Shown here: positions 11,787-21,000 of the stretch, piece after piece | How the letters are laid out: the number at the start of each line of letters is the position of its first letter | Numbering within the stretch: the first letter of the stretch is position 1 | Notes under the pieces: model-generated | What the model saw: only the letters and a program-made list of their open reading frames with translations | Told to the model about the DNA's origin: nothing | Databases searched by the model: none | Program-made: the position numbers and the translations under genes | Origin: Anastatus disparis | Taxonomy: Eukaryota > Arthropoda > Insecta > Hymenoptera > Eupelmidae | Reading direction: 5' to 3' | Assembly (NCBI GenBank): GCA_017163975.1 | Contig: JAFFSR010000347.1 | Span: forward strand, 4,307,001-4,371,000 | Length of the DNA stretch: 64,000 bases

Positions 11787-11806
11787 ATGAGGTACCTACC
11801 GTTCCC
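11762..11806 (+). promoter_or_regulatory. Candidate -1 ribosomal frameshift signal (slippery site plus stem-loop)
   Basis: The heptamer GGGAAAA (11762-11768) is read G GGA AAA in the gag frame, matching X XXY YYZ. After a 6-nt spacer (ggacca) a stem forms: GGGAACG (11775-11781) pairs with CGTTCCC (11800-11806), and GTAG (11783-11786) with CTAC (11796-11799), leaving one bulged A and a 9-nt loop. The gag stop TAG lies inside this stem. Slipping back one base leads straight into the protease frame (GKRTRERVDEV). Sequence, phase and spacing are seen; function is inferred. Confidence 0.6.
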
Positions 11807-12460
11807 AGTGAGGCTTATGAGATCTCAGAACCTTCTAATAGAAAGGTGTTCGATAAAAATCTATCTGAAGACTCAGTAGAAACACAAGTTGAGTCTCACA
11901 CTGGTCAAGTGGAGACCAGTGAGCAGGCAGAGACAAAGCAGCCAATAATCGATGATAAAGCTCGATGGTGGCTCCCGGTAGTGATCGGAGATTACCGAAT
12001 AAGGGCTCTGTATGACCAAAGTGCATCACGCACGGTCATGAACTCGCTAGGATTACAGCTAGCAGTAACCTGTAATGTACCTTTAATATCAGCTACAGGT
12101 CGATTGGTTATAGTAGCAGATGGTAGATCATGCTCACTAGTGAGTTATGCTGACCTTCCTTTCACCGTAGGCGGAATTACTAAAACGATTCGCTGTGCGA
12201 TCATGCCCAGCTTAAACAAAGAATGCTATTTAGGAGGCAACTTCGTACGAGCATTTAGAGCTATTTTCGATCCTTGTGAAAATAAGCTTTCTTTCAAAGG
12301 TACTAACGTAAAGGTAAATCTAGAAGTTGCTGCTCTTAAACAACTGTACATTGGAAAATTAGAAACAGTTAGTTTAGCTGATATTTCAGCAACTGATCAG
12401 GCTTGTATAAAAAGTTTGATTGCAGGTAGAGTAAAAGCAACTCATAAAATAGATGATTGA
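11762..12460 (+). pseudogene. Gypsy-1 Pol N-terminus: aspartic protease with altered active site
   Basis: In the -1 frame relative to gag, an Asp/Glu-rich linker leads to a retropepsin-like domain: WWLPVVIGDYRIRALYDQSA then SRTVMNSLGLQLA. The usual catalytic triplet D-T/S-G is here D-Q-S, so cleavage activity is doubtful. The second half (RCAIMPSLNKECYLGGNF) corresponds to the flap-to-C-terminal part, which normally reads LGxDxL. The frame closes with TGA at 12458-12460, and the following integrase tail is in the same frame. RT is absent. Confidence 0.65.
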
Positions 12461-13024
12461 GTAGGCAAGAGAAATAAAATACTCTCTCCAGCTGTTCAAG
12501 GCATAACAAATAATTTTGCACTAAAAGTGGTTGGTACATATGTCGTTACAGCTAAATCCGGATTAAATACACATAGGTTGTTAGACAAGGATGGTAATCC
12601 ATATAGTCCGATTCATGAAGAGCAGCTAAAAGCATATATCGCAAGGCAAGAAGACGATCTGCAACCTCAACCACCGTTGGAATCAATGCGTGCGAATGAG
12701 ACGACAAGCGACTCGTCTCTTGCGAGCGATGCGACTCCGTGTGCCAACGGAGGATCGGGCTCAGACTGCGTGCGACCGCCTGCAAGCGGTGATTCTCCCC
12801 ATATCGAGAAAGCGAATAGGAAGCGAGGTCATCCGCGTAAAATAGTCGTTATCGTAACGCGAACTGTAGAGCATATGCGTCAAGCTGAGTCCGAACTGAT
12901 CAGGCGTAAACGTAGTAGACCTAAAGGTTCTACCAATGCAAGGCGTATTGAAAATATATTAGTTTGTTCACCGGGAAAAACGCGTGTTCAAAATTATTTT
13001 GTAGTAGAAAATCGTAAGTGTTAA
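12461..13024 (+). pseudogene. Gypsy-1 integrase C-terminal tail
   Basis: After one stop codon, pol continues in the same frame with LSPAVQGITNNFALKVVG and TYVVTAKSGLNTHRLLDKDG, which fits the GPY/F-type end of Gypsy integrases, then HEEQLKAYI. The rest is a Ser/Asp-rich linker followed by a basic tail with two AT-hook-like motifs, KRGHPRK and KRSRPKGS. The catalytic core and HHCC domain are missing. The join between protease and this tail keeps the frame, so the deletion is a multiple of three. Confidence 0.65.
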
Positions 13025-13106
13025 CATTGCTTAAATCAATAATTGCATACCTACCGCACGATAGGCAGAGCAGCCAAACCAGGTTATGCTGCGTCTGGCG
13101 GAAAAG

Positions 13107-14423
13107 TGTAACGGTATTCTACCGTGTTTGAATCTTGCGCGCTTAGGTATTAAAATAGGATAGACGCTCGCTCATATATCTCGTCTAAGACGAGTAAAGA
13201 AGTGCGTATCTGGACGACCGGCACGCGAGAGAGAAGCTCGCCAGCCTCGACTACCGTTGCATTAGCACAAAACCTAAGCCGCGCTGTGCTTATTAGAGAA
13301 TTTCGCCACGTGGTCATATAATACGGTAGACTAAGTTCGCATTTGATAGAGCAAGACATTGTCTTAGTTAAAAGTCGTGAGTTTATACCGACTTGCGTAT
13401 TATATTATATTTGCTAGTTGTAACTCTCAGAAATTCTTTTTGCAGAGTTTTGCTCGACCGCTTTTCGCGCGTCTTAGCGGTCAGCCATTAAGTGCCAGCA
13501 AATACGTCGATCGGCGTGTATAGGATTCCACCGATCTACGTCCAGGCAACCACGTTAGCAAAGCTCAGCGAAATTCAAGGATCGGGAAGAGACGGCTTCC
13601 ACCGACCTACTATAGAGCATCAACGTATTGGTTACGTACAGGGGAGAAGCTACGGTAACGGGCGAGCAGCGTCTACGTGCACGTAGGTAATTAGTGTAAG
13701 CTGATCAGCGCGTTACTGTAAGTATAAACATACAGTGCGATACCCAAGTGTCTCTTCCTCGAGAGATACTTGTTCGGGTAAATTGTATCATCGGTTATAT
13801 AATCAATCAGCGTCATAAGCGAGTTCGATTTAGTTCGCGACGCGCCCTCCCTTTGCTCACTCTCTCTATAGACGCGTACATTATATTTCATATATTATTC
13901 AATTTCATTCTCATTTAGTTCATACTTTATCTTTATTATATTTATATTTTTCTTGTAATAAATTAATTTTGTTTTCTATTAAAACGTGCTTTCAATTAAT
14001 TCATATTGCCTGATTATATTTAACATAAAATATATATTTCCCTTTGCTTACTCCGACGCCTCCGCGGTCCTTGTGAGCAGTCATAAATTGATTAGTTACG
14101 TAATATCAGATAGTTTAATATAACGTATTTTGGAACCTGCCTCACGAAGGAAAACTGCGCTACCGGCCACGCGTCTCTCGATCAGGTAAGAGAGAAAGAG
14201 AGACGCAGTGAGTGCAGCAAGCGACAACTATATCACATGAGATTTTGTCGTTTATCAATAGGTTTGATTAGCTAGCACAATCGGAGTTCGCTGTGTAATA
14301 TTTAGTAAAATTTCTTATAGTTTCAGCGACCTCGCATAAAATTAAATTTAAAGACTTAGCTAAAATTCATATTAAATTAACAGCTAATTCTTTTTTTTTG
14401 TAACGGGCAAAATAACCGTTACA
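13107..14423 (+). repeat. Gypsy-1 3' LTR (1317 bp)
   Basis: It begins tgtaacggtattctaccgtg and ends ataaccgttaca, then ATTT. It matches the 5' LTR except that it contains a unique 264-bp block (13485-13748) and lacks about 22 bases near 13250. Confidence 0.85.
13485..13748 (+). repeat. 264-bp block present only in the Gypsy-1 3' LTR
   Basis: The block lies between tcag (13481-13484) and tgtctcttcctcgagagat (13749 on), which are contiguous in the 5' LTR (tcagtgtctcttcc). It runs from ccattaagtgcc to gcgatacccaag and is GC-richer than the flank. It shows no terminal inverted repeats and no clear TSD beyond the dinucleotide ag. It could be an LTR-variant segment acquired by recombination, or be deleted from the 5' LTR. 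Confidence 0.7.
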
Positions 14424-14923
14424 ATTTTTAAAAATTTATATATTATTAAATTTATATTATAATACTTTCATTTTTCAAATGTTATACACTATTAACTACA
14501 AATATGAATAATTAAAAAATAATCTATTTTTATACAAAATTTATGTTTGAATTATGTATATATAATTAATATTACTTATAAAAATTCCAAGAAGTATTTT
14601 CCAGAAATATTATTTTTTATTTATAAAAGTAAGTAAAAAATTATATAAAATTTTATAAACAATTATATTGAATAATTTTTTATAAAATATTAACTACAAT
14701 TAGATCTTAAAACGAATAAATTTTTTAAAACTAATAATTAAATACAAAAGATGTTATTTTATTTTTCATTTAGTACATAATATTATAGATTACAAAAAAT
14801 TCTGAAAAAAAAATAGAAAATAAAAATAAAAATTATTATTAGACAAAATTAATTTACTGTCCATTAAAAATCTAATAAATTAAATAACAAATATTAATGT
14901 ATCATTTTTTTACAGAATAAAAA

Positions 14924-15118
14924 ATGGAATGGGATCTTAGGATAAATAAATTTATTAAAATTAATAGTAAAAAGGAACGAACAAATATAGAAAAAATTAA
15001 TCAAGAAATTGATGATTTTTTTGAATTCAGAAAAAAATACATACAATATTTACAAAAATTAGAACAAAACGATGAAAAAAATTCTGAGTATATCAACAAA
15101 AAAAAGAATAATACATAA
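14924..15118 (+). CDS. Hypothetical 64-aa charged, probably coiled-coil protein
   Basis: Unrecognised. The ORF starts MEWDLRINKFIKINSKKERT and is rich in Lys, Glu, Asn and Ile, with a likely helix in FEFRKKYIQYLQKLEQNDEK. A possible splice acceptor (tttttttacag) lies just before its ATG. Its last 30 codons are repeated as a separate exon-like fragment at 16053-16145, so at least that part was duplicated. The composition matches the surrounding AT-rich DNA, so chance cannot be excluded. Confidence 0.35.
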   Translation: MEWDLRINKFIKINSKKERTNIEKINQEIDDFFEFRKKYIQYLQKLEQNDEKNSEYINKKKNNT

Positions 15119-15576
15119 AAATTTATTAAATTTCTGATTTCAAAATTTTTAGTCATAATAAAAACAAGTACAATTTTTATAATATTCTAAATAATAAATT
15201 TGAAAATTTTTTAAATGTTTACATAATGTATAATAGTAAGTATAAGTAATATTTTTTTATATATTTAAATATATTAAATTTAATGTATATATATTATTTT
15301 TAATATTTTATATTTCAGCGAACATATTTAAAAGATGTTATTTTTTATTTTTAATATATAAATAAAAAAATAATTTTTTTCATTTATTTATTAAAAAAAA
15401 TTACATTTTTCAAAAATGTGAGTGGAATTAGGCCTCCTGGGGAAATTACTAGAAAAAAAACGCGCCTGTATATATACCTCGGTATTTAAAAATACTAGGT
15501 GGTGTGGAAAATATAGAATTTTATAATACAAACTTTATATATTTAATAATTTAGGTAAAAAAAAAATTATCAATGC

Positions 15577-15775
15577 TATAGACATTCATAAGATATTAGT
15601 ATTTATGAAAATTGGTTTTATATAAACAATAAACACTTTCATTATTCAACATTATATGAATAAGGAAAACAAAAATAGGTTTGTAATAAATATTTAAATA
15701 TATTTTTGAGTATAACTTAATATATTTTAATAATTATGTTTTTTAAAGTTAATAAAAATAAAAAAAAAGATGATA
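15577..15775 (+). repeat. Direct repeat, first copy (second at 16155-16350)
   Basis: Both copies share agtatttatgaaaattggtt, aaggaaaacaaaaataggtt and a taataaaaataaaaaaaaag end, with scattered substitutions and short indels. Together with the duplicated exon-like fragment they indicate a segmental tandem duplication of several hundred bases. Confidence 0.7.
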
Positions 15776-16052
15776 GGGCAAGCAATATGCAAATAGAGAT
15801 ATTTCTCTATAGCTGTTTTCTTTCTACTTCAACATTAATTTCATAAAAAAAAATATTTTATGTTACAACAGTTAAATTACATAACGTAAATATAGCATAC
15901 ATAACATATAAAAATTCCAAGAAGTATTTTTCAAAAATATTATTTTTTATTTAAAAATTATATACAATTTTATAATTTATGTAATATATTTTTTTATATG
16001 TACAAATATATTAAATTTAATGTACATATTATTCTAATATTTTATATTTCAG

Positions 16053-16145
16053 GAATTTGAAAAAAAATATATACAATATTTACAAAAATTAGAACAAAAA
16101 GATAAAAATTCTAAGTATATTGACAAAAAAAAGGATAATACATAA
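16053..16145 (+). pseudogene. Second copy of the C-terminal 30 codons of the 64-aa ORF
   Basis: Directly after atatttcag the reading EFEKKYIQYLQKLEQKDKN then SKYIDKKKDNT and a stop matches the end of the ORF at 14924-15118 with a few substitutions, mostly conservative. The AG-boundary start suggests an exon duplicated with its acceptor site. There is no ATG. Confidence 0.4.
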
Positions 16146-16154
16146 AAATTTATC

Positions 16155-16350
16155 AATGCTATGGACATTAATAAGAAATTAGTATTTATGAAAATTGGTT
16201 TTATAAACAATAAAAACTTTTATTATATAATATCATATAAATAAGGAAAACAAAAATAGGTTTGTAATAAATATTTAAATATATTTTTAAGAATAACTTA
16301 ATATATTTCGATAGTTAGATTTCTTACAGTTAATAAAAATAAAAAAAAAG
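16155..16350 (+). repeat. Direct repeat, second copy
   Basis: This is the partner of 15577-15775. It runs directly into the GC-rich Helitron-like 3' terminus, so it is the copy nearest the element end. Confidence 0.7.
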
Positions 16351-16360
16351 ATAACACATA

Positions 16361-16402
16361 GGGGGCTGGCGAGCGGAGCGAGCAGGGGGGTACCCCCCCT
16401 AG
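16361..16402 (+). other. Helitron-like 3' terminus: GC hairpin and CTAG
   Basis: An abrupt GC-rich end, gggggctggcgagcggagcg then agcaggggggtacccccc, forms a perfect G6-TA-C6 palindrome and finishes CTAG at 16399-16402, followed by T. Helitrons typically end in a short hairpin plus CTRR and insert before T. It lies downstream, in the same orientation, of the helicase remnant at 5318-6122. A TA microsatellite follows. Confidence 0.6.
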
Positions 16403-16599
16403 TATATATATATATATACTCAATAAACATATTCAATAAACATCCTTCCTATATCATATTAAAGTAAAACCACGTTTTTTTCGTTTCTCCGGTTCTGCGG
16501 TTCTCACGGTCTCCGCATTTGTTGAATGAGTCTAATCTTTTGGTAATAAGAGAAGCAATTTTTTATTGAGCCTCATATAATTAATCCTCATTAGACATA
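16403..16599. other. Short unique stretch, no gene
   Basis: A TA microsatellite, two caataaacat repeats and ordinary sequence. Nothing recognisable. Confidence 0.4.
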
Positions 16600-17320
16600 A
16601 GCATCTTTTTGGGTCTATTTTTTAGGTCTTATATTTTTGTGAGCCCAATATTTTTTTTTGACTTTATATTTTCTTGGTTTCTATATTTTTTGGGCCCAAT
16701 ATTTTTTAAGGCCCAATATTTTTTCAAAATTAATATTTTCTTGAATTTCATAATTTTTTTTGGTACTTTATTTTATTTAGCTCTATTTTTCTGGGCCTTA
16801 TATTTATCAGGTCCTACAATTTTTTGAGTCATATTTTCTTTGGGCCTTATATTTTTTTGGGCCTTACATTTTCTTTGGGCCTTATATTTTTTTGGGCCTT
16901 ACATTTTCTTGGGCTCTGTATTTTTTTGGGCCCAATATTTTTTTGGTCTCTATATATTTTGGGCTTTGTATTTTTTGGGCCTTATATTTTTTTGGGCCCT
17001 ATATTTTTTTTACTTTATATTTTCTTGGGCTCTATATTTTTTGGGTCCAATATTTTTTCGATTCTTATATATTATTGGGCTCTATATTTTTTTAAGGACC
17101 AATATTTTTTTGGGCCCAATATTTTTTCAAAATTAATATTTTCTTGGGATTTATAAATTTTTTTGTCACCATATTTTATTAAGCTCTATTTTTCTGGGCC
17201 TTATATTTTCAGGCCCTACATTTTTCTAAGTCCTATTTTCTTTGGGCCTTACATTTTCTTGGGCTCTATATTTTTTTGGGCCCAATATTTTTTATATTAT
17301 ATAAATTTATATTATATAAT
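16600..17320. repeat. GGGCC-containing T-rich minisatellite
   Basis: About 700 bp is made of units of roughly 18-21 bases such as ttgggccttatattttttt and ttgggcccaatattttttt. Because the units lack stop triplets on the plus strand, long open frames full of Phe, Leu, Tyr and Gly appear in all three plus frames; these are artefacts. The array lies between a Helitron-like 3' end and the truncated end of a minus-strand Helitron replicase. Confidence 0.9.
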
Positions 17321-19039
17321 ATCTGGTCTATCTATTGCATTTTTATAAATTTCCAAGTTTTCAGTTATTTCTTTATAATGTGGGTTACAGGTCATAGTTA
17401 CAAAAGGTCAGGTTCACTATGATCATTTACAAGTGTCATTGAATCAATGTAATTTTGTTTTAAAAATCGTGGACTTTCTGTAAAATTTGATGGTAATATT
17501 ACCATTTTTCCAATTTTTGAAAAATCTAATTTTTTTTGTTATGTAAATAGTCCATAACACCTTTGTAACAATCACTTCTTAATACGTTTAGATTTTTTCG
17601 TATTAAATATAATCTGGAGGTTTCAACTTTTTCAAACGCATCAACAATCAATTGTTGAAATAATTTTCCTAAATCAAGGAATGGATTAAATTCATTTCTA
17701 ACACTAAATCTATATTCATGAAATTTAAAATTTAAAATATTAGATTTTCCAAATTTACTTTTCATATTTGGTATCCATCCAAAACCACCATTAGGATGAA
17801 TAAGCGAATAGGTCATAGGATCTGTATGTTTGCTGTCAGTATACTCATTGGTTTATCACACTTAGAGTAAATCACAATATCACGTTCAATAGGAGGAAGA
17901 TCGTCTTCTCCAACATATACTATTGCAACTTCATTACAGGTAGGTAGATTATATCTATTTTTATCTAAATTATTATTGCGAACAATAGACATAGTAACAG
18001 CTTTTGGAGGACAATAGATTTTTGCACATCATTGTGGTTCTTCTTCTTCTACTTTATGCATTATTTTATAGGCTTTAGCATAAAGGTTAATGTCTCTTAT
18101 CAAGATATGTAAATGTTTTAATAATGTTGAATTTATATTAAACTTATTCCGTTCAATCGTTGCCATTTCATTATCTAAAATATATAATTGTCCATATTTA
18201 CGTTTTTCATCTTTATTAGGATGTAACGCATATACATTATGGTAAATTTGTCCACATATTCTAATAACTTGTGGTCCTTTACCCAGCAATGTATAAAAAA
18301 TGACACCCAAATTTGCGAATGCTGAAGCATCATTGTACAACCTAACATTTCGTCAAAAATCAATTATTTCTCCCGTTTATTCAGTTGCTGAAAACTTTAA
18401 TTGTTCTGGGTAAGGAGGATTTCCTAACAATTCTACTTCACCTTTATAATAACAATTGGAGAAATCGTTACTTTTAGTATATTCGAAAGCAAAATGTTTC
18501 GCATCACAATAAACACATGTATTTGTCATGGAACCAATGTTATTTTCAGATATAAGATTTTCATTGAAATATATATTTGCTATAGAACCCATCAGTTTCG
18601 AATTAATTTTTTCAGTAAATATTTTTTCATTGAATTTCTTTAATTTTTTTACTACTTTGCCCTTTATTGTTTTATCAATAACTTTGTTCAATACAATATT
18701 ATGATTGTTATTATAATTATTACTATTGTAATTTCCATTATCATTATCGTCTTCAATTTTGAATTGTTTACACTTAATAAATAGTATCTTTAATTGATAA
18801 GAATCATATTTATGTTTTCGCTTTTTTTCATCTATTGGTTTATTTATTGTAGTATCATTATTAACATGTTTATTGTCATCAATTTCTATTTGTTTACACC
18901 TTGTGCGTGATTCTTTTAATTAGTAACAATCATTTTTTACTTGTATTTTCTTAATAATATCGGCATTATTCAATTTTTGATTGTTAATTTGTACTATTTT
19001 CTCATATTCATTATATTGTTTACTAATAACTTTTCTATA

Positions 19040-20560
19040 AGTCTCTTTTTTGCGTAAATTTTTTTTTAAAGCAATTTTTCAATTTATTAGTATCTCTATT
19101 TTCAAATTATTCTATTTTTTATATCTTCATATTTTGAAATTTTTTTATATTTATTTGGTTGTTCTTCTTTCATTGTTATGTAAGCTTTTTTCGAACGTGT
19201 AGCTCCATTTGTACGTATTTGTTCCATTTTATCAGTACCCTTTTTTATCTTTGATATCATTTTTGTTATTTTAGTATTTTTTAATTTTTCTTTATATTTA
19301 TTGGGTTGCTTTTCTTTAATTGTCATATAATCATCTTTTTTACGTAAAGCTTCATTCGTACGTATTTGTACCAGTTAATCAATACTCATTTTTTCCTTGA
19401 ATTACAATTTTGTTATCTTAGTATTTCCTAATTTTTCTTCATATTATTTTGGTTTTTTTTCTTTAATTTTTATATAAGCTTCTTTCTTACGTGAAGCCTC
19501 ATTCGCATGTATTTGTTCCAATTTATCAGTACTCATTTTTTCCTTGAATTTCAATTTCGTTATCTTAGCATATTCTTATTTTTCTTCATATTATTTTGGT
19601 TTTTTTTTTTTAATTTTTATATAAGCTTTTTTCTCACGTAAAGCTTCATTCGTACGTATTTGTACCAGTTAATCAATACTCATTTTTTCCTTGAATTTCA
19701 ATTTTGTTATCTTAGTATTTCCTAATTTTTCTTCATATTATTTTGGTTTTTTTTCTTTAATTTTTATATAAGCTTCTTTCTTACGTGAAGCCTCATTCGC
19801 ATGTATTTGTTCCAATTTATCAGTACTCATTTTTTCCTTGAATTTCAATTTCGTTATCTTAGCATATTCTTATTTTTCTTCATATTATTTTGGTTTTTTT
19901 TTTTTAATTTTTATATAAGCTTTTTTCTTACGTAAAGCTTCATTCGCACTTATTTGTTCCAATTTATAAGTACTCATTTTTTCCTTGGATTCCAATTTTG
20001 TTATCTTAGTATTTTCTTATTTCTCTTCATATTTATTCAGAATGTTTTCTTTGATTTTTATATAAGCTTCTTTCTTACGTGAAGCCTCATTTTCATATAT
20101 TTGTTCCAATTTATCAATACTCATTTTTTCCTTGAATTTTAATTTTTTTTTATCTTAGTAATTTTTAATTTTTCTTTATATTTTTCTGGTTGTTTTTCTT
20201 TAACCTTCAGGCGACCGGGGTAGCCCCTTTCGGAGTCATCTGATGTTGGCCACTTACCACTAGATATTTTTAAAAGTTTAGTATGGAAATTTTATACAAA
20301 GTATGACTTGATAAGTGACCAACATCAGATGACCCCGAAAGGGATCATGCCGGCCGCCTGAAGGTTAATTTTTATGAAAGCTTCTTTCTTACGTACGCCT
20401 CATTTGCACGTATTTGTTTCCATTTATCAGTACTTATTGTTTCCTTGAATTGCCATTTTGTTGTCTTAGTATTTTCTGATTTCTGTTTATATTTATTTGG
20501 TTGTCCCTTTTTTTCATATAAGCTTTTTTCTTACATCAAGTTTCTTGAACACGTCTTAGT
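19040..20560 (-). repeat. 147-bp (49-codon) repeat array in the Helitron replicase N-terminus
   Basis: The marker tatttgttccaatttatcag or its variants recurs at about 19507, 19654 (gtaccagttaatc), 19800, 19947 and 20095, every 147 bases, in phase with the minus-strand reading. Adjacent pairs are duplicated together: 19500-19645 resembles 19793-19938 more than its neighbour, giving a 294-bp higher-order unit. Degenerate units extend to about 19100 on one side and 20560 on the other. Confidence 0.8.
20204..20364. mobile_element. 161-bp MITE with TTAA target duplication
   Basis: The element runs from CCTTCAGGCG to CGCCTGAAGG, flanked on both sides by TTAA (20200-20203 and 20365-20368), the target duplication typical of piggyBac-type transposition. 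Its inverted repeats (ccttcaggcgaccggggtag and the matching end) extend for about 60 bp. Removing it and one TTAA restores the 147-bp repeat consensus (ttctttaatttttat), so the empty site is directly visible. Confidence 0.85.
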
Positions 20561-20787
20561 CCTAATTTATCATTACTTTTTTTTCTTGCATTTTCATAAT
20601 GTCTTTTTCTGAAACTTTTTTATATTTATGTGATTGTTCTGTTATCTTTTTCCTATGAACGGGATGTCAGAGCTGCAGCAATTGAGTTTTGCTTCTTTTA
20701 TTATATTAATACCTTTTTAAATTCATAAATTTTACAAATATAATGACTTGTCCGCACTAAAGCTATATTAATACAATCATTCTTGTT

Positions 20788-21000
20788 GACTTCCGGTTGG
20801 AGGGCGGCGGGGTGCGCATCGTGGAAAAGTAGCTCTGTAATAAATCGAAATAAAAAAAAGTACGTAAAGGGCTTAGACCGGGGAAATTATTAAAAACGGT
20901 TAAAGATTCATGAGACAAACAAAAGTGAATAATCGGTTTCGCGGATTGATATAAAATACAGTAGGGAAAAAAGGAAAACTATTTAACAAAATTGGAGGTT
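20788..21000 (+). promoter_or_regulatory. LINE-1 5' UTR
   Basis: The element starts gacttccggttggagggcgg directly after the TSD. The first 35 bases are GC-rich against an AT-rich background, fitting an internal promoter at the 5' end of a full-length LINE. No specific promoter motif is claimed. Confidence 0.5.

Larger units (their letters stand above)
7303..14423 (+). mobile_element. Ty3/Gypsy-type LTR retrotransposon (Gypsy-1), internally deleted
   Basis: Two related LTRs (7303-8377 and 13107-14423) both begin TGTAACGG and end CCGTTACA. They are flanked by the 4-bp direct repeat ATTT (7299-7302 and 14424-14427), as expected from an integrase of this class. The interior holds gag with premature stops, a protease, and then directly the last part of integrase. 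RT, RNase H and the integrase core are missing. The insertion lies in AT-rich DNA between the zinc-finger ORF and the 64-aa ORF. The copy could move only with proteins from another copy. Confidence 0.85.
14424..16360. other. AT-rich probable Helitron 3' region with duplicated modules
   Basis: Apart from the two related small coding fragments listed separately, this stretch is very AT-rich. Segments recur: attccaagaagtatttt near 14585 and 15910, and a ~200-bp block at 15577-15775 that returns at 16155-16350. Several pyrimidine-AG tracts (tttttttacag at 14915, atatttcag at 15310 and 16050) look like splice acceptors. A GC-richer patch lies at 15418-15515. I see no other gene. Confidence 0.45.
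17325..20650 (-). pseudogene. Helitron replicase N-terminal half, decayed
   Basis: Read on the minus strand from about 20650 down. First comes an array of 49-codon basic repeats (KKEAYIKIKEKQ type). Then a cysteine-bearing segment, TCVYCDAKHFAFEYTKS and CYYKGEVELLGNPPYPEQL. Then the Helitron-like N domain: NDASAFANLGVIFYTL, RICGQIYHNVYALHPN, QLYILDNEMATIERN, NEVAIVYVGEDDLPPIERDI, MTYSLIHPNGGFGWIPNMK, and finally TMTCNPHYKEITENL and DRPDI. It stops there, before the HUH and YxxxK nicking motifs and the helicase. Several frameshifts and stops are present (17360-17500, 17820, 18010, 18350). Downstream it runs into the GGGCC minisatellite. The known role is nicking in rolling-circle transposition; this copy is not functional. 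Confidence 0.8.

Noticed and set aside
16609..17348. Hydrophobic ORFs that look like membrane proteins
   Set aside because: They are readings of the GGGCC/T-rich minisatellite in all plus frames, caused by lack of stop triplets in the unit.
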